From positions 216,734,204 through 216,798,203 of the forward strand of contig OY757010.1 of NCBI GenBank assembly GCA_963580285.1: a stretch of DNA of 64,000 bases, in the 5' to 3' direction. Every line of letters begins with the position of its first letter. Position 1 is the first letter of the stretch. The position numbers and the translations under genes were made by a program. Below the pieces are notes generated by a model. It ran no database searches, was not told the DNA's origin, and was given only the letters and a program-made list of their open reading frames with translations. This DNA is from Lucinisca nassula (lineage: Eukaryota; Mollusca; Bivalvia; Lucinida; Lucinidae). Positions 11,718 to 20,237 of the stretch are shown here, one piece after another.

Positions 11718-11930
11718 ACCTTATGTTTCTTATTTCTGCTCTTAAAAATGTAGTTTGTGGGTACTCGTTAGAACCGCCTCGATGAGGCGGTTCTAACGTG
11801 TACACACAATCAATATTTTGAACAGAAATAAGAAAACTGTCACAATTTTTCATCTTTAAATTTTCGTTTTTTTTTGGCGGTAAAAATTTACAATGTATTT
11901 GTACCTGTATAGGCGTGGTTTCGTGATGTG
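11718..11930 (+). repeat. Palindrome family B copy, 5' truncated
   Basis: Contains the hairpin GAACCGCCTCGATGAGGCGG and the downstream family B half ending TATAGGCGTGGTTTCG. The left half starts at CTTATGTTTCTTATTTCTGC and lacks the CACGCCTATA end. Confidence 0.75.
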
Positions 11931-12254
11931 ACATTGTGGTGACCAACCGTCCAAAGTCGATGACCTTCACCAGGAACGAAAACAATACACCACTATCTGC
12001 GAGTTTTAAGGACTCGTTTCATAAAAAAAAACTGAAAAAAGAACACATCATTACGTTGAAAGTTCTGTTTGGTGGAATGAGGCGCTTTGATCTCTACGAG
12101 CCCAGATGATTTGAAGCAATGAAAATAATAAAACAAAAACAACAATCTAAATTCACAAAAGAGAAAGCAGTTCTGAAAACGTATGCTTATGCAATACAAT
12201 GCAAATAATCTATAAGAATATAGAGCTGTATTTAGCAGATACCCGATGAGTGTC

Positions 12255-12526
12255 CATCACGAATTTGACCCCCTTGAAGCCCACTCTTACATAGTAAAAC
12301 TGGGGTTTACAGAGGTTAACCTGTTTTCTTATTTCTGTTCAAAAATAAAGGTTGTGGGTACTCGTTAGAACCGTTAGAACCGCCTCAATGAGGCGGTTCT
12401 AACGTGTACCCACAATCTATATTTTGTGCGGAAATAAGTTAATTTTCACAATTTTTCATCTGATTTTTTTTTATTTATTTGGCGGTAATATTTGCAATGT
12501 ATTTGAACAGGCGTGTTTTCGTAATG
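12255..12526 (+). repeat. Palindrome family B copy
   Basis: From CATCACGAATTTGACCCCC to GGCGTGTTTTCGTAATG, with hairpin arms CCGCCTCAATGAGGCGG near 12380 and a small duplication of GAACCGTTAGAACCG in the left arm. Lacks only the AACACGCCTATA part of the left end. Confidence 0.8.
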
Positions 12527-12792
12527 CTTTACATCTCTCTTTTTTGCTGACAAACAAAAACACTTTCATTTCAAAATTTTTCACTTTGATGCTCGCTGAC
12601 GCTTCCCTACGCAGAATAGTGAGAAATGAGGGTGACGCATGTTCAATACATCGACAATCTCAAAATCTGAAATCACCGGTCTTTATACCCTGCTTATACC
12701 AATAGTATATTAAAGGCCCGAAGCAAAATATATCTGACTGTTCTTTGAGAGCATGACGCGTTTTTATGCCATAATCATAAAATCGGGGTAAA

Positions 12793-13243
12793 TGTGGCGA
12801 AACCATATAAATCACAAAGGAATTTTCTGTCATTTAGTTTGGTGCCACATTAAAGAACAATTTTATGTAGTCAGATTAATCTGTTAACCAATATTTTGAG
12901 GATATAATACTGAGAAAGGTTTAAATTAACAGAATGTTCTCCTGTCCGTTAAATTTCCAACAGTTTCTATGCTTAAATTGTCCAAAACTATTAATAATTG
13001 TAAATCCCTTCCATCTTTTCTTCTTTCTGGTATCCAACGTCATTTAACTCTGACGTCACGTCCTAATGACGTTACGTCTTTAGACGTCAAAGTCACTTAA
13101 AAGTACTTAAAATCACTTAGACCTTATGCTATTGAATATTAAAAGCTTAATAATTGCAAACATGAATAGAAATGATGACTAACTGAACATTATATCACAG
13201 ATACATGACCAAAAAATAAACAATTCGCGATGTCTTCGCGACA
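12793..13243 (-). repeat. 3' LTR of BEL element
   Basis: 451 bp, reading TGTCGCGAAG at its 5' end on the minus strand and ...TTCGCCACA at its 3' end. The last 44 bp (12793-12836) are not present in the other LTR copy. A purine-rich GGCAGGAG lies just upstream on the minus strand (13244-13252), the likely polypurine tract. CRE-like TGACGTCA-type motifs (GACGTCACG, TAGACGTCA) near 13050-13090 could be promoter elements. Confidence 0.8.
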
Positions 13244-13259
13244 CTCCTGCCAGAAAGTT

Positions 13260-16200
13260 TTAATTGTCTTTCAACTGTTCCTGGATTCTTTTCTGAGCTT
13301 TAATAGCTGCAGCCCTCTTTGGTTTCTCTAAGTCTGTTTTGTCGCCCTTTTGTTTATTGGTATTTACAGTGTCATTGCACTGATTCGTCTCCTCAGGTCC
13401 GTCTGTTGTAGGACATTCGATCGGAAACAATAAGTTAATTGGACGTCCAATTACCTTATTGTTGGGTAGCAAAATCTTCGCTGATCGTACCTGCCCATCC
13501 CTGCTCTGTATCAGTTCCTTAATTCGACCCATTCTCCATGCCCCTCGCGGGAGATCCTCCTTTATAAGAGTTACATCTCCAACACATGCCTTGTATGGTG
13601 CTTTTGCTCGTGTTTCCTTTAGTTTGATTTGGGATCTTTCTCTCAAGCTTAATAAATAGTCATTCTTCCATATTTTCCAGAATGCTTCAAGATGCTTCAG
13701 ACCCTTTTTCCATGTAACTAGAAGTCTTTCTGCTGATGTTACATTGGGGTTATAGTCATTGTCTAAGAGATCATCACCACTGCATGCAGGTAGTCCAATT
13801 TTAGGGTTTAATGACAGAAAATGTGATGGTGTTAATGTTACATAAGAGTTTATGTCACTCCCAACATAAACAAGTGGCCTTGAGTTTACTACTGCTTCTG
13901 CCTCTTTCAATAAAGTCAGGAGTTGATCGTTTGTTAGACAAACCTTTCCTAATGCCTTACGTAGTGATCGTTTTACCAGTCCCACCAGCCTTTCGTAAAA
14001 CCCACCCATCCACGGTGCCAGCTCCACTATGAATTTCCATTGTATGTTCTCGTTTGCCGCGTAAGACACTACATCATTTTCCATTCTCCATAGTTTTCCA
14101 ACTGTGTCCGCTGCAAGTTTAAAGTGTGAGGCATTGTCCGAGATTACTTTATTTGGTTTCCCATGTCGAGCTATAAATCTTCGGAATCCAAGCAGAAACT
14201 GATACGTTGACATATCCTGCATCAACTCCAGATGGATAGCCCGGGTAACTAAACATGTATATAGACAAACCCAGACCTTTTGTGTATCCCCCTTTGTTTT
14301 GATGTAAAGAGGTCCAAAATAATCGATCCCCGTGTTTGTGAAGGGGGAAGCTACCGATACCCGTTCAGTTGGCAATGGTGGCATTAGTGGCATCTTGTAG
14401 GGACCCCCTTCATGTCTTTGACATATTTTGCACGCCCTTACAACTTTTCTAACTGTTGATCTACCCTGAGGAATCCAGTAGGTTTGCCTTATTAAGCTTA
14501 GTGTCTGAGCAATGCCAGTATGAAGAGCCTTTCTATGGTTCATATCAATTATCAGTTCTGTATACCTGCTGTTTTTTGGTAGTAGTATTGGTTGTCTAGC
14601 ACCTTCAGATAATTCAGCATTTTCAAGTCTACCATGACATCTGAGTAATCCTTTTGTGTCCATTCGAATTCCGAGTTGAGTTTTAAGGTTGTTAGATTTT
14701 GCCTTTTGAATGGACTCTATAATCTCACCAAACTGATCCCTTTGTAGATACATTATCCATGACCTTTCAGCATTGGCTATTTCTGATTCATCTAGAGGAC
14801 CAGACCTATTTGCTTTCTTCCTTAATTTATTTACAAATCTGTTAGATAGTGCTGTCACGCGCAACAGTTTTGTCAGGCAAGAAAATCTTCTGATATCTAT
14901 ACCATATGGCGTTTTTGATTCAACTTTTCTCTCATCTTTAGGGCCCTCCCCAGTGACAAGTTTTGCCTCAAACATAACTCGAGTTTTTCTATATTCAGAT
15001 TCTGTCTGTGTCTGCACCTCTTCCCTTAGTTTGTTTGTAAACTCAGGTTGCCATTCTGGCCAGTACTGTTTTGAATTTGTCAACCATTTTGGACCCTGCC
15101 ACCATAATTTGTTATCCTTCAGGTCTTGAGTACTAGTTCCTCGACTAGCCATATCTGCAGGATTTTCTTTTGTAGAGATGTAATGTAGCTTTGTGTCTTT
15201 GTCTTGTTTTATTTCCTTTACTCTGTTCTCTACAAATGTCCCAAGTGCTTTTTTACTGTTAATCCAATTTAATACACATTGGGAATCTACCCATATATGT
15301 TTTTCAGATATTTCTACTTGGAGCTGCTCCTGAACAAATTTCATGCACCGTATACCTATGGTTGCAGCCAGCAGTTCCAGTCGTGGGATTGTTATTTGTT
15401 TATTAGGAACTAATCTAGTTTTTGAGAAAACAAGATCCACCTTACAACCCTTTTCATGTATTTCTTGTCGTAGATATACTGCTGCTGCATAAGCATACTT
15501 TGAAGCATCACAGAAGACTAAAAGCTGGTATTCAAGTTTCCCACCTTGATTCAGCCCTATATTTCTTGGAAAACAGCAACTTGGTAGTTCCCTCAAATCC
15601 TTACATATTTCATCCCATTGTGTTATTTCCTGTACCGATAGATGTTTGTCCCAAGCTATGTTTTTATTCCATAAGGTTTGCAAGAACAATTTCCCCCGCA
15701 ATGTGACTGGGCTGAAAAGACCAAGTGGGTCATAAATCGAAGCTATTTGTTTAAGAACTGTGCGTTTTGAAAGTACCAGATTTTTGTTCATGTTATACAT
15801 CACAGCCATGGTGTCCTCCTCCAAAGACCACCTAAGACCCAGTACTTTCAATGTTTTCTTGTTTGTTGCCTGGTCATGCGATGGAATATTATCAAGAACC
15901 TCCTTACTATTTGACATCCAGTCTCTTAAATTCATTGCTGCACCTTCAAAAATTTTCTTCGATTCATTGTAAAGTTCTAGAGCCTCCTGTACCGATTTTG
16001 CCCCTGTGATAACATTATCTACATAAATGTTCTCTCTAATATTTTCAGATATATTTGTTCCAAAGTTCTGTAAATGGTGATCGATCACTGCTGCCAGCAG
16101 AAAAGGACTTGCTATGATACCGAAAGGCACCCTACAAAAACGATATGTTTGCATATTGTTATCTGTCTCTAGTATGGCTTTGTCCTTTAACCAAAGGAAC

Positions 16201-16340
16201 CGTGTAGCATCTTTAGCATCATCCTGAAGCCCTATCTGTAAGAAAGCCTTTTCAATATCCGAGACCATTGCTATTTTATTTAAGCGGAAACGAAATAAGA
16301 TTCCAGCCAGGTTTTGTAGCATAATGGGTCCTCTGTGCAT
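13260..16340 (-). CDS. BEL/Pao Pol: RT C-terminal part, RNase H, integrase
   Basis: A 1026-residue frame continuing Pol after the frameshift. RT: SDIEKAFLQIGL (27-38) with the first catalytic Asp, FCRVPFGIIASPF (68-80) and YVDN (106-109), the BEL-type form of YxDD. RNase H begins near residue 275 (VFCDASKYAYAAAVYL) and includes HIWVDSQCVLNWI. The integrase zinc module has H...H (HRKALHTGIAQ) and C..C (CKICQRH), about 605-650. The catalytic core has GIDYFGP, SDNASHF and GFYERLVGLVKRSLRKALG, giving the D-D-E triad. A DUF5641-like C-terminal domain (PRGAWRMGRIKEL) follows. Length and order match the family. It lies just inside the 3' LTR. All key residues are visible, so only the frameshift stops translation as one polyprotein. 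Confidence 0.9.
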   Translation of the reverse strand: MHRGPIMLQNLAGILFRFRLNKIAMVSDIEKAFLQIGLQDDAKDATRFLWLKDKAILETDNNMQTYRFCRVPFGIIASPFLLAAVIDHHLQNFGTNISENIRENIYVDNVITGAKSVQEALELYNESKKIFEGAAMNLRDWMSNSKEVLDNIPSHDQATNKKTLKVLGLRWSLEEDTMAVMYNMNKNLVLSKRTVLKQIASIYDPLGLFSPVTLRGKLFLQTLWNKNIAWDKHLSVQEITQWDEICKDLRELPSCCFPRNIGLNQGGKLEYQLLVFCDASKYAYAAAVYLRQEIHEKGCKVDLVFSKTRLVPNKQITIPRLELLAATIGIRCMKFVQEQLQVEISEKHIWVDSQCVLNWINSKKALGTFVENRVKEIKQDKDTKLHYISTKENPADMASRGTSTQDLKDNKLWWQGPKWLTNSKQYWPEWQPEFTNKLREEVQTQTESEYRKTRVMFEAKLVTGEGPKDERKVESKTPYGIDIRRFSCLTKLLRVTALSNRFVNKLRKKANRSGPLDESEIANAERSWIMYLQRDQFGEIIESIQKAKSNNLKTQLGIRMDTKGLLRCHGRLENAELSEGARQPILLPKNSRYTELIIDMNHRKALHTGIAQTLSLIRQTYWIPQGRSTVRKVVRACKICQRHEGGPYKMPLMPPLPTERVSVASPFTNTGIDYFGPLYIKTKGDTQKVWVCLYTCLVTRAIHLELMQDMSTYQFLLGFRRFIARHGKPNKVISDNASHFKLAADTVGKLWRMENDVVSYAANENIQWKFIVELAPWMGGFYERLVGLVKRSLRKALGKVCLTNDQLLTLLKEAEAVVNSRPLVYVGSDINSYVTLTPSHFLSLNPKIGLPACSGDDLLDNDYNPNVTSAERLLVTWKKGLKHLEAFWKIWKNDYLLSLRERSQIKLKETRAKAPYKACVGDVTLIKEDLPRGAWRMGRIKELIQSRDGQVRSAKILLPNNKVIGRPINLLFPIECPTTDGPEETNQCNDTVNTNKQKGDKTDLEKPKRAAAIKAQKRIQEQLKDN

Positions 16341-16348
16341 ACTTTCAT

Positions 16349-18856
16349 TTAAGCTATTGCTATCGGTCGTGTTTTAGCAGATGCATCATACACGATTCTA
16401 ACTTTTGTGGTTGCTTTTGAAAGGTTTATCACTGGGTGGTGAGGTATATAATGCTTAATGGTGTCAGTTGATTTCACATCAGGTCTCACCTTTTCTATAA
16501 TTCCCTGTTTTAGCTGATCCTCTATGATTTCCCCATATTTCTCCGCCAAGTCCGGGTGTCTCTTTATTCTGCTAACAAGGGATTTCAATCGCCCTACTGC
16601 TAATCCATGGTTTTCTGGAAGATCTGGTCTATCCTTCTTCCAGGGCCATGTAACTGCATATCGTCCGTTTTCATACTTTAATGTTTCTCTGAACCTGTTT
16701 AACGCTACCTTGTCATTATTCTCTGTGGGAGATTCTTGTATCCCAATAGACTCCAACCTCCAAAAATCTTCTAGGTTTGGTTTCAAGGGGAGAGAGTCAT
16801 CTATATGCGTTACCAGAGTTGTCTCCCTGTTAACATCTGCGCCATAGGTTAGTATAAGCATGCTGGGTTCTTCTGCATTCTCAGCAGACTCCGAGGTCCG
16901 TCCTGACAGAATCCATCCCAGTTTAGACCCCAGCATATACAGCCCCGGTTGAACTTCAATTTTCTGTGGTAAAATAATGTCCAAATAATAGTCATTACCT
17001 ATCAAAAGTTCAACTGATGATGTCTCTCGGACGTTAGGGAAGTCATCGGCCAATGAAAACTCATTCCACAGATATTCCCAGTTTTCAAAGGATTTCAAAT
17101 TGACAGGACGCCTTTGTATTGACCCAGCAATTTGTGTTACTACATTTGCACTTATCTTTAAAGTGCTTCCATCTTTTAGGAAGATGTTCAGCTTAGTTGT
17201 GGGTGTTTTAATCCTTTTAGGTGTGTTAGAACCAAATGTTACCAGCATGATTTCTTCTCTTTTCCCCATTTTGAGATTCAATTTCTTGGCTAATGATTCT
17301 GTGATATAAGTCCTTTGACTGCCTGAGTCAAGAAGCATGCGTACATTTTGTTTCGAACCACTGTTGGGGTTGTTTATATTTGCTCTGGCAGTTTGCATAA
17401 GAACCATCTCTCCCGAGGAAATCAGGCTGTTCTCTGTGTTCGGTTCGTCATCTTCATCTGCCTCAGATTCTATCTCCTCAGCTAAATTGGCTTGTTCCCT
17501 TTTAGACGCACCAAATTTCTTTGGACAGATGCTCCTATGGTGATGGTTTCGCTTGTTGCAATGAACACAAGTTATCCTTTTGGGACAATCATTGGCATTG
17601 TGTCCCTGCTTCAAGCACCTATAACAGCAGCCCTTTATCCTTTGTTTCCGTTTCTCTGCTGTGTCATATTTGTTACATTCGTCACTCCAGTGATTTGCGT
17701 CACAGAACCTACATTGCACCGAGAGCGTTCTTTCCGTTTTACCACCAACTGCTTGGGCCCCAACTACCAATGCTTCTGCCGAGCTTACCTTTGGTTTATT
17801 GAAAACTTCAGTTGTTTCTTCTCTTGTAGCCCCATGGCTCTGTTCTGCTCTTTCCCTGGCTGAAACATAATTATTGAACAGCTCCCGGAGTTCCCTGACG
17901 CTCCATTTATTTCTGGTCCCCTTTTGTAATTCTAACTGAATAATTGCCTCCTTCGGAATCTTTGAAGTGATCATTGCAATGAATATGTCCTGATCAACAT
18001 TTTGTTCAAGGGCTTCTAAGCTCCTGAGGTGTTTCTCAATACGATCATACAGGCTACGTAGTCCCTTGGCGGTATTTGATACAGGCTTCAAATTGATGAG
18101 TTCGACATAGTGTGTATTGATCACTGTCTGAGCATCACCGTATCTTTCTTTCAGTAAATCGACTGCGACTGAATAATTTTCATTTGAAAGATATATTCCT
18201 GAAACTGATTGCCGTGCCTCACCTGTTAATTTGCTCATCAGGTAATTCAATTTGTCAATGTCAGAAATTGCTGTATTTTTGTGTATTGTAGCATTGAATG
18301 AGTCCCAAAACTCGGACCATTTTAATTTTTCGCCATTGAATGACGGGATTTCTAGCTTTGGAAGCCTCGCCGAACAGTGTTGCCTGTTATTTGACTGTGC
18401 CATATTAATTTGTTGATTTTGCAGCTGTTGTTGTCCAATTAAAACTTGTTGCATTTGAGCTGTCAGCTGCACCATTTGGTCAAGCCTGTTTTCTGTTACA
18501 GTAACAGACGAGCAATTTTCCCTGGGTGACTCTTGTTCCTGGAGAGAACTGTACAGATCTACCAATTCATCTCGACAATCCATCACTGTTGAGATGTATT
18601 CCCAATCCCCTTGAATTAAATCTGTAATCTCGTCTTCCCCTTCCTGTCCATCCACCTCTTTTGAAAGCCTTTCATTGGTATCTTCCAGCTTTTGTTGGAA
18701 ATCATTCAGCCTGTTTATACAGTTATTAATATTTTTTAAGATAGCTTTTATCTCACCTTCTCTGTCTTCTTGCAGCAGATGCTTTCCCTTTCCCAGTTCT
18801 TTGTCCAGTAAATTTCTATACCGAGTCCTATTTCCTTTAAGGAAACTTAAAGACAT
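16349..18856 (-). CDS. BEL/Pao Gag-protease and start of RT
   Basis: An 835-residue frame. Residues 1-150 are charged and coiled-coil rich (RLNDFQQKLEDTNERLSKE). A Gag domain (DUF1759 type: LPKLEIPSFNGEKLKWSEFW, about 163-182) follows. Then come zinc knuckles of CCHC type (CYRCLKQGHNANDC; also CRFCDANHWSDEC and CVHCNKRNHHHRSIC, about 385-445). The aspartic protease carries LLDSGSQRTYI (active-site DSG, about 505-515). The RT N-terminus (IPHHPVINLSKATTKVRIVYDASAKT) ends the frame at about residue 830. The stop at 16349 follows a single-base deletion near 16368; the true continuation is the next frame. The protein would form the particle shell, bind element RNA and cleave the polyprotein in the cytoplasm. 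Confidence 0.88.
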   Translation of the reverse strand: MSLSFLKGNRTRYRNLLDKELGKGKHLLQEDREGEIKAILKNINNCINRLNDFQQKLEDTNERLSKEVDGQEGEDEITDLIQGDWEYISTVMDCRDELVDLYSSLQEQESPRENCSSVTVTENRLDQMVQLTAQMQQVLIGQQQLQNQQINMAQSNNRQHCSARLPKLEIPSFNGEKLKWSEFWDSFNATIHKNTAISDIDKLNYLMSKLTGEARQSVSGIYLSNENYSVAVDLLKERYGDAQTVINTHYVELINLKPVSNTAKGLRSLYDRIEKHLRSLEALEQNVDQDIFIAMITSKIPKEAIIQLELQKGTRNKWSVRELRELFNNYVSARERAEQSHGATREETTEVFNKPKVSSAEALVVGAQAVGGKTERTLSVQCRFCDANHWSDECNKYDTAEKRKQRIKGCCYRCLKQGHNANDCPKRITCVHCNKRNHHHRSICPKKFGASKREQANLAEEIESEADEDDEPNTENSLISSGEMVLMQTARANINNPNSGSKQNVRMLLDSGSQRTYITESLAKKLNLKMGKREEIMLVTFGSNTPKRIKTPTTKLNIFLKDGSTLKISANVVTQIAGSIQRRPVNLKSFENWEYLWNEFSLADDFPNVRETSSVELLIGNDYYLDIILPQKIEVQPGLYMLGSKLGWILSGRTSESAENAEEPSMLILTYGADVNRETTLVTHIDDSLPLKPNLEDFWRLESIGIQESPTENNDKVALNRFRETLKYENGRYAVTWPWKKDRPDLPENHGLAVGRLKSLVSRIKRHPDLAEKYGEIIEDQLKQGIIEKVRPDVKSTDTIKHYIPHHPVINLSKATTKVRIVYDASAKTRPIAIA

Positions 18857-18895
18857 TGTTCCTGCTTGATATTCTGACTGTATCCCTTTGCTGAT

Positions 18896-19450
18896 CTATA
18901 GGTCCCTGCTGTTCCCGGGTTCCGGCACCAATTTACTTGGAGTTAAGAAGCTGAGTATCCTCATCCAAGCCTGAAATATCTGTTCGTTATTTGTAAGCCG
19001 CTCACTTGTATCCGCTCGGCAATCCGATAGAAGTGTCCCTCTTTCGAACAAAGATTTTAATATTTCCATCTGATTGTTTGGATTTTCCCCTGAGTTCTTC
19101 CTAGTGCCGCCAGCAGTTGATTGTCTTTTTACAGAATCTGTATCCAATTTTCTCTGTGCCTTTTCAGCTTCTAGAAATGAAGAGTCCACCATCTGCGGAT
19201 CTGTATTTTCATGTCGTAACCATGATTTTTGTAATTTTTGGTCAGCTCCCAACCTCCGTTTGTCATTATCTTCGATTTTAGTTGCCTTGCCGCCTGAAAT
19301 TGCCTCCGTCCAAGCAAAGGAATCTTGAGACCTTACAGCAGGTACACAGCTCTTATGTTCCAAATGTTCAAGTTTTTCTTTTATCTGGATTATTCCATTG
19401 GATAACTGTTGCATTGTTTCAGTATATCCATTAAGTGATGATTGAATCAT
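18896..19450 (-). CDS. BEL leader ORF, coiled coil
   Basis: A 184-residue frame between the 5' LTR and Gag. The frame is open further upstream without ATG almost to the LTR (to about 19590), and that extension (ILNELQQAKSDL, ENTILKERISKLEAGREM) together with residues 1-33 forms a long coiled coil. The rest is hydrophilic with no known domain. It ends in TAG 40 bp before the Gag ATG, in a different frame. It may be an extra Gag-like product or part of a longer Gag translated by read-through; I do not recognise a homologue. Confidence 0.5.
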   Translation of the reverse strand: MIQSSLNGYTETMQQLSNGIIQIKEKLEHLEHKSCVPAVRSQDSFAWTEAISGGKATKIEDNDKRRLGADQKLQKSWLRHENTDPQMVDSSFLEAEKAQRKLDTDSVKRQSTAGGTRKNSGENPNNQMEILKSLFERGTLLSDCRADTSERLTNNEQIFQAWMRILSFLTPSKLVPEPGNSRDL

Positions 19451-19596
19451 TTCCCTTCCTGCCTCCAGCTTTGAAATTCTCTCTTTTAAAATTGTATTTT
19501 CTTTTCTACACTCTACCAGATCTGACTTGGCTTGCTGAAGTTCATTTAGAATTTGATTATATTCTCCTCCATCATTGCTCTTTGTTCTGTCATGCT

Positions 19597-20003
19597 GTTT
19601 GGTGCCACATTAAAGAACAATTTTATGTAGTCAGATTAATCTGTTAACCAATATTTTGAGGATATAATACTGAGAAAGGTTTAAATTAACAGAATGTTCT
19701 CCTGTCCGTTAAATTTCCAACAGTTTCTATGCTTAAATTGTCCAAAACTATTAATAATTGTAAATCCCTTCCATCTTTTCTTCTTTCTGGTATCCAACGT
19801 CATTTAACTCTGACGTCACGTCCTAATGACGTTACGTCTTTAGACGTCAAAGTCACTTAAAAGTACTTAAAATCACTTAGACCTTATGCTATTGAATATT
19901 AAAAGCTTAATAATTGCAAACATGAATAGAAATGATGACTAACTGAACATTATATCACAGATACATGACCAAAAAATAAACAATTCGCGATGTCTTCGCG
20001 ACA
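19597..20003 (-). repeat. 5' LTR of BEL element, 3' end lost
   Basis: Identical by eye to 12837-13243, but the sequence then enters the leader region (AACAGCATGACAGAAC on the minus strand) without the 44-bp LTR end or an obvious primer binding site. Because both LTRs are copied from one RNA, this asymmetry implies a deletion after insertion. Confidence 0.75.
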
Positions 20004-20048
20004 GTAAACTCGCTTTCCAATTCAGCGAATATCATAGTTTGCAATCTT

Positions 20049-20079
<31 letters not shown>

Positions 20080-20237
20080 ACTTGATTAACATACAAATAC
20101 GTTCCATGTCAAATAGACTTTGATAAAAATAAATAAATAAAATGATTTGAAATATATATCATAGCTCTAGATATGGAGGAGTCAGGGTATGTTTTTTTTT
20201 TTTTGTTTGTTTTTTTTTTACCTTCCCTTTCAAACAT
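20004..20237. other. Short gap between BEL and Naiad elements
   Basis: Contains two poly-T runs (about 20047-20070 and 20191-20219) and (ATAA)n-like sequence near 20128. The T-rich simple sequence directly before the Naiad frame may be its target, since Naiads are reported to favour microsatellites. Confidence 0.5.

Larger units (their letters stand above)
12793..20003 (-). mobile_element. BEL/Pao LTR retrotransposon, recent insertion
   Basis: Flanked by the direct repeat GTAAA (12788-12792 and 20004-20008), a 5-bp target duplication. Outer ends are TGTGGCGAA (plus strand, left) and TTCGCGACA (right), imperfect inverted termini. The segments 12837-13243 and 19597-20003 are the same at every position I compared. 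Between them, on the minus strand, lie a coiled-coil leader ORF, gag-protease and RT-RNaseH-integrase. The coding part is disturbed by one frameshift near 16368. Matching LTR segments plus intact target duplication indicate a young insertion, lying in the 21-kb gap between the two divergent receptor genes. Confidence 0.9.

Noticed and set aside
16349..18856. Gag-protease and RT as two separate natural genes of the BEL element
   Set aside because: The break falls inside the RT domain and one missing base accounts for it.
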